Assembly: GCA_018970085.1 (NCBI GenBank)
Contig: JAGWXD010000003.1
Span: 62,001 to 126,000 of the forward strand
Direction: 5' to 3'
From: Cyanobacteria bacterium REEB459
GTDB lineage: Bacteria > Cyanobacteriota > Cyanobacteriia > Phormidesmidales > Phormidesmidaceae
DNA: 64,000 nucleotides
In this document: positions 9,563 to 17,746 of the stretch, piece by piece
Position numbering within the stretch: the first letter of the stretch is position 1
Layout of the letters: every line of letters begins with the position of its first letter
Notes under the pieces: generated by a model
Seen by the model: only the letters and a program-made list of their open reading frames with translations
Told to the model about the DNA's origin: nothing
The model's database searches: none
Made by a program: the position numbers and the translations under genes

Positions 9563-9816
9563 TGTGATGCCCTGGCAAGGGACCGGCTATTTGCAAAATA
9601 CCCCCAAAAATATCCTCAAAAGTTGGCTGCCATTTTCCCTTGCGGAGGGCGACAACTATGGGGCAAGCCAATCGTCACAAAAATTAACCTTTCCCCTGGG
9701 CTTTTTGGGTAAGAGCATCACCGTTGTAGGGGTCATCTCCAGGTCCTATCTGGAGCCGCCTGAAACCAGTAAACCCCTGAGAAATTGCCACTTTCTTCCA
9801 TCGATCAGTGGAACTA

Positions 9817-9833
9817 CCCTGGCTCAGCCAGGG
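9817..9833. promoter_or_regulatory. Perfect inverted repeat upstream of patX-like gene
   Basis: CCCTGGC-TCA-GCCAGGG, 7-bp arms with a 3-base centre, flanked by TGGA (9808-9811 region) and TCCA so the symmetry continues imperfectly. It lies about 113 bp before the patX-like start codon. It could be an operator or a hairpin in the leader; there is no T-run, so it is not an obvious terminator. Confidence 0.5.
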
Positions 9834-9858
9834 CTCCATCACCCGGGAATTGAGAAAA

Positions 9859-9874
9859 TCCGTAGAACTACGGA
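9859..9874. promoter_or_regulatory. Perfect 16-bp palindrome-like inverted repeat upstream of patX-like gene
   Basis: TCCGTAG-AA-CTACGGA: 7-bp arms around a 2-base centre, 71 bp before the patX-like ATG. Its compact symmetry suits a dimeric DNA-binding protein. It is not an NtcA site (GTA-N8-TAC), because only four bases separate GTA and TAC. I cannot name the regulator. Confidence 0.5.
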
Positions 9875-9945
9875 CAAATATCTTCCTGATTTCGATCGAT
9901 AACCCCTGTATTTAGGACTAGATGCGCTGAGAAATTTAAAGACCT

Positions 9946-10194
9946 ATGCACCTTTATTCCATTTTCTCCAAGAACACTGTTTTGGCTTCCTTAACTGGCA
10001 TTAGCCTGCTAATGGCAGCAGCTGCGCCGCTGGCGGGGCAAATTTCCGTCTTAAGAACCGGGTCGGTAATGCCAGCCCTGGGCTCTACAGACCAAGACCG
10101 GGGTAGCGGTCGCCTGGCGGCTAACCCCTCTGACCTCCATGCCGCTACTAGCTGGCGGGGTAGTGGCCGCATTAACGACGACACTACCAGCTAA
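9946..10194 (+). CDS. patX: PatX-like secreted peptide precursor with two RGSGR motifs
   Basis: An 82-residue protein with a signal peptide: a Lys at position 9, hydrophobic core about 11-27, and a possible cleavage site after PLAG (about 31). The rest is polar and carries two complete RGSGR pentapeptides, at residues 52-56 (in QDRGSGRLA) and 71-75 (in SWRGSGRIN), the second seven residues from the C-terminus. RGSGR is the HetR-binding inhibitor sequence of PatS, HetN and PatX; PatX is a short exported precursor often near hetR in filamentous cyanobacteria, as here (567 bp upstream, same strand). Two copies in one precursor are unusual as far as I know. No clear Shine-Dalgarno precedes ATG 9946. 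The processed product is inferred. Confidence 0.85.
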   Translation: MHLYSIFSKNTVLASLTGISLLMAAAAPLAGQISVLRTGSVMPALGSTDQDRGSGRLAANPSDLHAATSWRGSGRINDDTTS

Positions 10195-10275
10195 ATCAGA
10201 GACTGCTGCGGTTGATTGCATATCGGGTTTTGCTTCAGTTTAGCGACTGCTAGGCACAATCTCAGCGGATGTAGT

Positions 10276-10309
10276 CAACCTTAGAGAGGGGTGTTTCTCT
10301 GAGGGTTGG
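10276..10309 (+). other. Imperfect stem-loop in patX-hetR intergenic region
   Basis: CAACC-TTAGAGAG pairs with CTCTGAGGGTTG around a GGGTGTTT-like loop, with one bulge or mismatch. It is 80-115 bp downstream of the patX-like stop codon and could shape its 3' end. No T-run follows. Confidence 0.45.
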
Positions 10310-10421
10310 CTATGTTGCTCCCGAGAGCCTTCGTAGCATCGCCTTAAGCCCCAATCCCTGGCAACCAGTTGATTAGTTTCAGGCTAGGCCATAGGTTGTC
10401 ACTGATCAACTGATGCGTGGG

Positions 10422-10482
10422 GTCGGCAGCCGACAAAAAAGTTGAGATAAGTTATCACACCTATCTGAGTTTTGCTGTCGGC
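10422..10482 (+). promoter_or_regulatory. GTCGGC palindrome overlapping a large imperfect hairpin, upstream of hetR
   Basis: GTCGGC-A-GCCGAC (10422-10434) is a perfect 13-bp palindrome. Its right half with the next A-run (GCCGACA at 10429-10435, then AAAAA) can instead pair with TTTTGCTGTCGGC ending at 10482, enclosing an inner GAGATA/TATCT stem. The palindrome and the long hairpin use the same bases, so they are alternatives. It lies about 280-340 bp before the hetR start. Confidence 0.45.
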
Positions 10483-10752
10483 GACTAAGGTTATGGATTT
10501 CCCCTGGTCTGTTCAGTCCAAGCCTTTATCTATCTAGGTAGGCAAGGAGGCTGGGCAGACCACTTTTTCCACTAGTCCAAAATCCCTATCCCAGCATGAG
10601 TGGGGGTTTACCTGGTCGGTGGGAGGTATCCACCTGAATTTTTCTTTAACCCGGTAACTCCCTAAGGGATAGGCCTTAGCTGCTGGCCATGGTAGCTAGA
10701 GGTGCTGTTCTCGGTGGAGCTTAATTTTTCTATTCCTGATTCGTCTATCTGA

Positions 10753-11700
<948 letters not shown>

Positions 11701-11769
11701 GCGATCTATGGCACTGCCCGGGGGCTAAGCTCAGACCCAAGCAAGCCAAGGGGCGGCTCGTTTAAACCA

Positions 11770-13080
11770 CTACTGAGACCGGGGACGACCAAAGCTGGGT
11801 AGCTGCACTGCGGCTAGAGAACTGATTTTTTTGGGCGATCGCAGGGGATAAACTACCGGGGAAGGGGACACTCCGGGCTCAGTAGTCAGGATCGCAGGTG
11901 GCTGTTGTAGATAGCTAGAATAAGCGGGAGCTAAATTCTCGGGCGCTGGTAAAGTAGGTGCTTCGGCCACCAGGACAGGCTGGGCACCGATCTCGGCGGG
12001 CAGATCTAAGGGAGTCAGGGGAACACCCCAGGGCGATGGCTCGGTAAACCCTGGTTGTTTAGAGCTGGTCTTGAGGGTTTGCCAGGGGTCTGGGGCCGTT
12101 TCCAGCTGAGGGGTAGCCGCCGTCACTGGTGGCAGATCTGGGGTAGGTTCTGGCAGACTAGCGGCAGCATCACCCAAAGCAATAGTAACAGTAGAGGAGT
12201 CCTGGGCCAGGGCTATATCCAACTGAGGCGAGGAGGGAGGCTGCTCTGGGCTCTGTGCCGGGGGTTCTGGCTGCCTGAGGCTGCGCAACAAACTCTGGAG
12301 ATGGGCAGGTCGGCCTTCTTGAGCCGACCAGGGCTTAATTTCACCCGAACGGGGCATAAAACCCGATGGGGCAGGGCTGCTAACCAGGGGAGAAGCTGGG
12401 GGATGATCGGTATTTAGACACTTTTCCAGGGCCGCTTTAAATTGCAGCGTATAGTGTTGCTGACGGTGAAGACGAGACCTGAGGTCGCGGCAACTTTCTT
12501 CTGCCTGCATCAGGGCAGCACTCTTTTCGCTAAAACGCTGCTGCAGCAAGGTAAACTCCCGCTCCAGTTGAGCAACTCGCTGCTGCTCGGCAGCCAGTTC
12601 TGCTTGCAAAGTCTGATTATGAATGGCGGTGCGACGCAGCCCATCGTTAGCCAGGTCCAGCTCTTGCAGTAACTGGGCGGTGGCGGCTGACGCAGGGGGC
12701 GTCGGGGGAGTTGGGCTCTGGCTGCGCTCTAGTTCCGATTGCAGAGCTGTTTGAGAGCGCTCTAGATACTCTTCTAGTTCACCTACCCTGGCTAGCAGGG
12801 CGTCATTACACTGATTTAAGTCCTGAATCAGGGTAATCAGGTCCTGGGGGTTACCTGCAAAATCGATGCCGGGGTCTGAGGCACTGCCAGTAGTTATCCA
12901 GTCGGGGGCAATATTAACCGGCGGGGGATCGGCTTCTATCATCAATTGATCGGGGAAATTAATAGTCTCCCAGGGCTCCGCTGCGGCCGTAGCCCCATCA
13001 CCAGATGAATACCCACTAGAGGAAGCAATAGGCTGATCAGGCGGGTTAGGAGTGGGCTGGGCGCTATTAGTTTGGCTCAT
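11770..13080 (-). CDS. Unrecognised coiled-coil protein convergent with hetR
   Basis: A 436-residue soluble protein I cannot name. An acidic, low-complexity N-terminus (about 1-75) is followed by LITLIQDLNQCNDALLARVG and a long coiled coil (about 80-225, rich in Leu, Gln, Glu), with one proline-rich break (PTPPTPPAS). The C-terminal 200 residues are Pro/Ala/Ser-rich, with a short basic end. No signal peptide or membrane segment. It faces hetR tail to tail across 69 bp. Cyanobacterial pattern-formation genes of the PatU type also encode coiled-coil proteins, but I have no residue-level support for that link. Confidence 0.7.
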   Translation of the reverse strand: MSQTNSAQPTPNPPDQPIASSSGYSSGDGATAAAEPWETINFPDQLMIEADPPPVNIAPDWITTGSASDPGIDFAGNPQDLITLIQDLNQCNDALLARVGELEEYLERSQTALQSELERSQSPTPPTPPASAATAQLLQELDLANDGLRRTAIHNQTLQAELAAEQQRVAQLEREFTLLQQRFSEKSAALMQAEESCRDLRSRLHRQQHYTLQFKAALEKCLNTDHPPASPLVSSPAPSGFMPRSGEIKPWSAQEGRPAHLQSLLRSLRQPEPPAQSPEQPPSSPQLDIALAQDSSTVTIALGDAAASLPEPTPDLPPVTAATPQLETAPDPWQTLKTSSKQPGFTEPSPWGVPLTPLDLPAEIGAQPVLVAEAPTLPAPENLAPAYSSYLQQPPAILTTEPGVSPSPVVYPLRSPKKISSLAAVQLPSFGRPRSQ

Positions 13081-13538
13081 AGTCTTATCGGGTCCTGGTC
13101 GGCTAAATCTAAGGTCGATTTTGGATGGATAGGAACAGCGGATGGGCTAAGAACTAGATCGGGGCAGTCCCCTAAACCAATCACATCCCTGGAATTTATC
13201 TAGAGTGTTGGCGACCATTAAAAATGGCTGGCAACACTAGACTAATCATCTGATTAATAACAGTTGATCACTCTTTATTAAAAAATAAGGGTAGCCGACT
13301 TTTGCAATTTATTCATCCCTTTTAGGGTTATTTACCAAATCATCTATTCCGCCACAAACCCAAGATCAAGACCTGGAGGTTGGGGGTTGATGAAACCCTT
13401 GAGCCAGCCCCGCGGCTATGGGCCCAGCTTGACTACTGGGGAACTGGGTAAACTGAGCCGACGAGACGGTCTTAACCTCAGGATGAGGTTGGCACGATAG
13501 GATGAAATGGCCACATACAGGGAAAGACTCTCAGGACT
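13081..13538. other. Divergent intergenic region with stem-loop, upstream of ppk
   Basis: 458 bp between the coiled-coil gene and ppk. A hairpin occupies 13199-13242 (AGTGTTG 13204-13210 pairing with CAACACT 13232-13238, inner CCAT/ATGG), directly followed by TAATCA-TC-TGATTA (13243-13256). A single CTTAACCT at 13471-13478 matches one half-unit of the cyanobacterial Pho box, without the expected neighbouring repeats. No gene seen. Confidence 0.5.
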
Positions 13539-15692
13539 ATGACTGAAACCGAGTCCGGGCACCAGCCAATTAACCTAGACGATAGCCGCTATTACATTAA
13601 CCGTGAACTCAGTTGGTTGGGCTTCAACCAACGGGTACTACAGGAAGCCCTTGATTCCCGCACCCCCCTCCTTGAGCGGCTTAAGTTTCTGGCGATCTAC
13701 AGCTCTAACCTGGATGAGTTTTTTATGGTGCGCATCTCTGGGGTAATTGAGCAGGTGGATGCCGCAGTCCACCCTGTTGCCCCCGATGGCCTCTCTCCTA
13801 ATCAACAGTTGGCGGCCATGCGGGCACTGCTGCTAGAGGATATCCAGCTATTGCACCAGACTTTTGAGCAGGTGTTGCGGCCGGCCCTGATGGACCACGG
13901 TGTCTATTTGGTCAACTATGATCAGCTAAATCCAGAGCAGCGGGGGTTTTTGCGAGACTATTTTGAAAGGCGCATCTTTCCCGTGCTGACTCCCCTCAGT
14001 GTTGATCCATCCCATCCCTTTCCCCGCATGTCTAACTTAAGCTTAAACCTGGCGGTGCGGGTGGTTAATCCTGAAAATGGCAATGAGAAATTTGCCCGGG
14101 TCAAGGTTCCCAGTAGTCTGCCCCGTTTTATTCCCATGCCCGATGCCCTGGCAACCATAGAGGGAAAGCCCTGCCTATGGATCGGGGTACCCCTAGAACA
14201 GGTGATTGCTGAACATTTGGACTACCTGTTTCCCGGTATGATGATTGCTGGTCACCATGTTTTTCGAATTACCCGCGATGCAGATTTTCCGATTTTAGAA
14301 GATGAAGCAGATGACCTGCTAATTGCTATCGAGCAGGAAATTAGTAAGCGCCGGCTAGAGGGCTTTGTGTGTCGTCTGGAATGGGAAAGCTCAATGCCAG
14401 AAGACTTACAGCAGTCAATTCAACGGGAGCTCAAAGTCAACGAGGACCGGGTCTATGCTATCGAGGGCCTGATTAATCTCAAGGACCTGTTTTTTTTCTC
14501 ATCCCTACCCCTGCCCCATCTCAAGGATGGGCCCTGGGTGCCCCTGGTACCCCCCCGGCTGAAGCCTGTGATCGATGTTGATGAGGAGGGTTATAGAGAA
14601 CAGACTCCAGATATCTTTGCTGTGATTCGGCAGGGTGATATTCTAGTCCACCATCCCTACGAGTCCTTTACGGCCTCGGTGCAGGAGTTCATTACCCAGG
14701 CAGCTACTGATCCCCAGGTGCTTGCCATTAAGATGACCCTCTACCGCACGTCGGGGGACTCTCCTATTGTCAAAGCCTTAATTACGGCGGCGGAGAACCG
14801 TAAGCAGGTGGTGGCGCTGGTGGAGCTAAAGGCCCGTTTCGATGAGGCTAATAATATTATTTGGGCTAAAAAACTAGAGGATGCAGGGGTACATGTGGTC
14901 TACGGTATTGTGGGGCTCAAGACCCATACCAAAACCACCCTGGTGGTGCGGGAAGAGGGGGATGAAATTCGCCGGTATGTCCATATTGGTACGGGCAACT
15001 ACAACCCTAAGACCTCTACCCTTTATACCGACCTGGGCCTATTTAGTTGCCGCCAAGACCTGGCGGCAGATCTGTCCGATCTGTTTAACTTCCTCACGGG
15101 CTATTCGCGGCAGAGCGCCTACCGCAAGATTCTGGTAGCCCCCCTGACCCTGCGCGATCGCATAGAAGCCCTGATTCGCCGTGAGATCAACCATAGTCGC
15201 CAGGGTCGAAGGGGAAAAATTGTAGCCAAAATGAATTCCCTGGTTGATCCTAGAATTATTAAGTTGCTGTACCAGGCTTCCCAGAGTGGAGTCGACATTG
15301 ATTTAATTGTTCGGGGTATTTGCTGTTTGCGCCCTGGTGTTGCCGGGGTTAGCGACAACATTCGGGTTATCAGTGTGATTGGTCGATTTTTAGAACACTC
15401 CCGGATTTTTTGTTTCCATAATGATGGCGACCTCGAGTACTACATCGGTAGTGCCGACTGGATGACCCGTAACCTGGATCGGCGGGTAGAGGCGGTTACC
15501 CCGGTCGAAGACTCGTCCCTGGCGGCAGAACTCCAGGGTATTCTGGCTACCCTGTTGGCGGATCATCGTCAGGCCTGGCAGATGGCTGCAGACGGTAGTT
15601 TTAGCCAGCGCCATCCCCTCGGTGAGGAGATAGACCAGGGGACCCATGCCACCCTGATGGCCCGAGCCCTGAAACGAGACCGGGACCTATAG
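13539..15692 (+). CDS. ppk1: Polyphosphate kinase 1
   Basis: Membrane-associated enzyme that polymerises the gamma-phosphate of ATP into inorganic polyphosphate and can run in reverse. The N-terminal domain starts YYINRELSWLGFNQRVLQEA. The phospholipase D-like catalytic domains contain IKMTLYRTSGDSPIV and the autophosphorylated histidine in YVHIGTGNYNP (His482). The C-terminal half has LIVRGICCLRPGV and FLEHSRIFCF, completing a full-length 717-residue PPK1. The gene stands alone, convergent with glmS (20-bp gap). Confidence 0.97.
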   Translation: MTETESGHQPINLDDSRYYINRELSWLGFNQRVLQEALDSRTPLLERLKFLAIYSSNLDEFFMVRISGVIEQVDAAVHPVAPDGLSPNQQLAAMRALLLEDIQLLHQTFEQVLRPALMDHGVYLVNYDQLNPEQRGFLRDYFERRIFPVLTPLSVDPSHPFPRMSNLSLNLAVRVVNPENGNEKFARVKVPSSLPRFIPMPDALATIEGKPCLWIGVPLEQVIAEHLDYLFPGMMIAGHHVFRITRDADFPILEDEADDLLIAIEQEISKRRLEGFVCRLEWESSMPEDLQQSIQRELKVNEDRVYAIEGLINLKDLFFFSSLPLPHLKDGPWVPLVPPRLKPVIDVDEEGYREQTPDIFAVIRQGDILVHHPYESFTASVQEFITQAATDPQVLAIKMTLYRTSGDSPIVKALITAAENRKQVVALVELKARFDEANNIIWAKKLEDAGVHVVYGIVGLKTHTKTTLVVREEGDEIRRYVHIGTGNYNPKTSTLYTDLGLFSCRQDLAADLSDLFNFLTGYSRQSAYRKILVAPLTLRDRIEALIRREINHSRQGRRGKIVAKMNSLVDPRIIKLLYQASQSGVDIDLIVRGICCLRPGVAGVSDNIRVISVIGRFLEHSRIFCFHNDGDLEYYIGSADWMTRNLDRRVEAVTPVEDSSLAAELQGILATLLADHRQAWQMAADGSFSQRHPLGEEIDQGTHATLMARALKRDRDL

Positions 15693-15712
15693 TCGCCTTG
15701 CCCTGCCACGAC

Positions 15713-17620
15713 CTACTCTACGGTTACCGACTTAGCCAGGTTGCGCGGTTGGTCCACATCCAGGCCGCGGCGGGCGGCAATATGGTAGGCCAGAAGTTGA
15801 AGTGGAATGACCGCCACAATGGGAGACAGCAACTCATCTACGGGGGGCACGGGTAAGACCTGATCAAATACCTCTGGGGCTTCCCGATCCTCTGCCGAGA
15901 CTACGCCGATCAGCAAGGCATCCCTGGCCTTGGCTTCTTGGGCATTGGACAACACCTTATCGTAAACCCCTCCTGGCATGGCTACTGCCACCACCGGCAC
16001 CCGGGCATCTAGCAGGGCGATCGGGCCATGTTTCATCTCACCTGCCGGATAGCCCTCAGCGTGAATATAGCTAATTTCCTTCAGCTTCAGGGCTCCCTCC
16101 AGGGCGATCGGGAAATTAATCCCCCGACCCAGGTAGATAAAGTCCTGGGTGTCACTAAAATCGTGGGCCAGTTCTTCGATATACCGTTCTTGACTTTCCA
16201 GAATCTGCTCAATTTGAGCCGGTAGCTGGTGCAACCCCATCAGCATAGTTTCTAAAGCTTGAGGGGACAGGGTCTGGCGTCTATAGGCCAGATCTAGGGC
16301 CAAGAAATAAAAAGCCATAACCTGGGCGGTAAAGGTTTTGGTGGCGGCCACCCCAATCTCTAAACCGGCATGGGTATCAATAATGGCTGGCACTAGTCGG
16401 GCCAGGGAGCTTTCTGGTCGGTTGGTAATTCCCAATAGGCGAGGGGCAAAGGCGGCATCCTGGCGATCGCGGCGGCGATTCTGCTCCATTTCCAGTGCTG
16501 CCAGGGTATCGGCGGTTTCACCAGACTGGGTAACACCAATGGTGAGGGTATGGCGGGTCAGGGGCGTCGGCGAATAGCGAAACTCCGAGGCATACTGCAC
16601 CAGGGTCGGTAGGCCGGCCAACTGTTCAATTAAATACTTACCCACCAGGCCCGCGTGCCAACTGGTGCCACAGGCCACAATCTGCACCTGCTCTAGATCT
16701 TCAAGCAGGGGGGTGGGGAGATTCAGGTGAATCGGACTGGCATTGTTGTGGTTGGGGCTCCAGTTACTATCAATATAGGTTTCTAGAGCCGTTCGTACCA
16801 CCCCTGGTTGCTCGTAGATTTCCTTCAACATGAAATGCCGAAACCCCTGTTTTTCCACCATGATGGGGTTCCAGTTAAGGGTCAGGGGATGCTTGCGTAG
16901 GCGATCTCCACTAAAGCTATAGATCTCCACTCCCAGGGGCGTCAAGCTGGCCAGTTCGCCGTTCTCTAGAGGTAACACCGCCCGAGTATAGGGGACAATA
17001 GCGGGGGTGTCAGAGGCGCAGAAAAACTCCCCCTGACCAAAGCCGATCACCAGAGGAGCCTGCTGCCGTACCACCACCAGTTCATCGGCAAAGTCAGCAC
17101 TGATAACAGCCAGCGCAAAGGCACCCTGCAGGTCTTGAGAGGCCAGCCGCACCGCCTCTAGCAGCACCGACCGACCTGAGGGTGTGGCGCCGGTCTGCTC
17201 CAGCTGATGGAGATAGGAGGCAATTAAGTGGGGGACGACCTCGGTGTCGGTATCGGAAATAAAGCGATGCCCCTGCTGCTTAAGGGTTTCCCTTAAATCT
17301 CGATAGTTTTCGATAATGCCATTTTGCACCACCGCCACCCGTCCATGGTTATCCAGATGGGGATGGGCGTTGTATTCCTCCGGTTTACCATGGGTAGCCC
17401 AGCGGGTATGGCCAATCCCCAGGCGAGCCGGGTTGTCTACTCCATCCAGCTTATCTTGCAGGTTTTGCAACTTACCCTTGGCTCGTATACAGAGAATCTC
17501 TCCCTCTAAAACGGTGGCAATACCGGCAGAATCGTAGCCGCGGTATTCCAGTTTGCGCAGACCCTCCATGAGAATATCGGCTGCCGCCCGGGTGCCGATA
17601 TATCCGACGATGCCACACAT
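15713..17620 (-). CDS. glmS: Glutamine--fructose-6-phosphate aminotransferase (isomerizing)
   Basis: Makes glucosamine-6-phosphate from fructose-6-phosphate and glutamine, the entry step of UDP-GlcNAc and peptidoglycan synthesis. The protein must start MCGIVGYIGTR so that Cys2 becomes the N-terminal nucleophile; this fixes the start at ATG 17618-17620 rather than an ORF start 35 codons earlier. The glutaminase domain (about 1-240, LGIGHTRWATHG) is followed by two SIS isomerase domains (ACGTSWHAGLVGKY, GVTQSGETADTL, LGRGINFPIALEGALKLKE) and the C-terminal DQPRNLAKSVTVE. 635 residues. No glmS ribozyme was recognised upstream. Confidence 0.97.
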   Translation of the reverse strand: MCGIVGYIGTRAAADILMEGLRKLEYRGYDSAGIATVLEGEILCIRAKGKLQNLQDKLDGVDNPARLGIGHTRWATHGKPEEYNAHPHLDNHGRVAVVQNGIIENYRDLRETLKQQGHRFISDTDTEVVPHLIASYLHQLEQTGATPSGRSVLLEAVRLASQDLQGAFALAVISADFADELVVVRQQAPLVIGFGQGEFFCASDTPAIVPYTRAVLPLENGELASLTPLGVEIYSFSGDRLRKHPLTLNWNPIMVEKQGFRHFMLKEIYEQPGVVRTALETYIDSNWSPNHNNASPIHLNLPTPLLEDLEQVQIVACGTSWHAGLVGKYLIEQLAGLPTLVQYASEFRYSPTPLTRHTLTIGVTQSGETADTLAALEMEQNRRRDRQDAAFAPRLLGITNRPESSLARLVPAIIDTHAGLEIGVAATKTFTAQVMAFYFLALDLAYRRQTLSPQALETMLMGLHQLPAQIEQILESQERYIEELAHDFSDTQDFIYLGRGINFPIALEGALKLKEISYIHAEGYPAGEMKHGPIALLDARVPVVAVAMPGGVYDKVLSNAQEAKARDALLIGVVSAEDREAPEVFDQVLPVPPVDELLSPIVAVIPLQLLAYHIAARRGLDVDQPRNLAKSVTVE

Positions 17621-17746
17621 AGCCTTACCCCCCTTGCCTAGAACATTGAGCCATCCCAGCCCTGCTGTTGGGATACCGCTGCTTGGAGTTGGACCAACAA
17701 GCTGGCGATTCAGCAGTATAAACAATCCATACCTGAACTATATAGC

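Noticed and set aside
9859-9874. NtcA site reading of the palindrome before patX
   Set aside because: NtcA needs GTA-N8-TAC; here only four bases separate the half-sites.
9519-9902. 127-residue ORF upstream of patX
   Set aside because: No signal peptide, domain or coding-like composition. It begins inside the 96-bp repeat and runs across both inverted repeats, so it is probably chance.
13471-13478. Pho-box half-site before ppk1
   Set aside because: CTTAACCT occurs once; the cyanobacterial Pho box needs tandem units with short spacers, which are absent, so PhoB control is unsupported.
17621-17746. glmS ribozyme upstream of glmS
   Set aside because: The short region to the copper ATPase shows no ribozyme core and the ribozyme is known mainly from Firmicutes.
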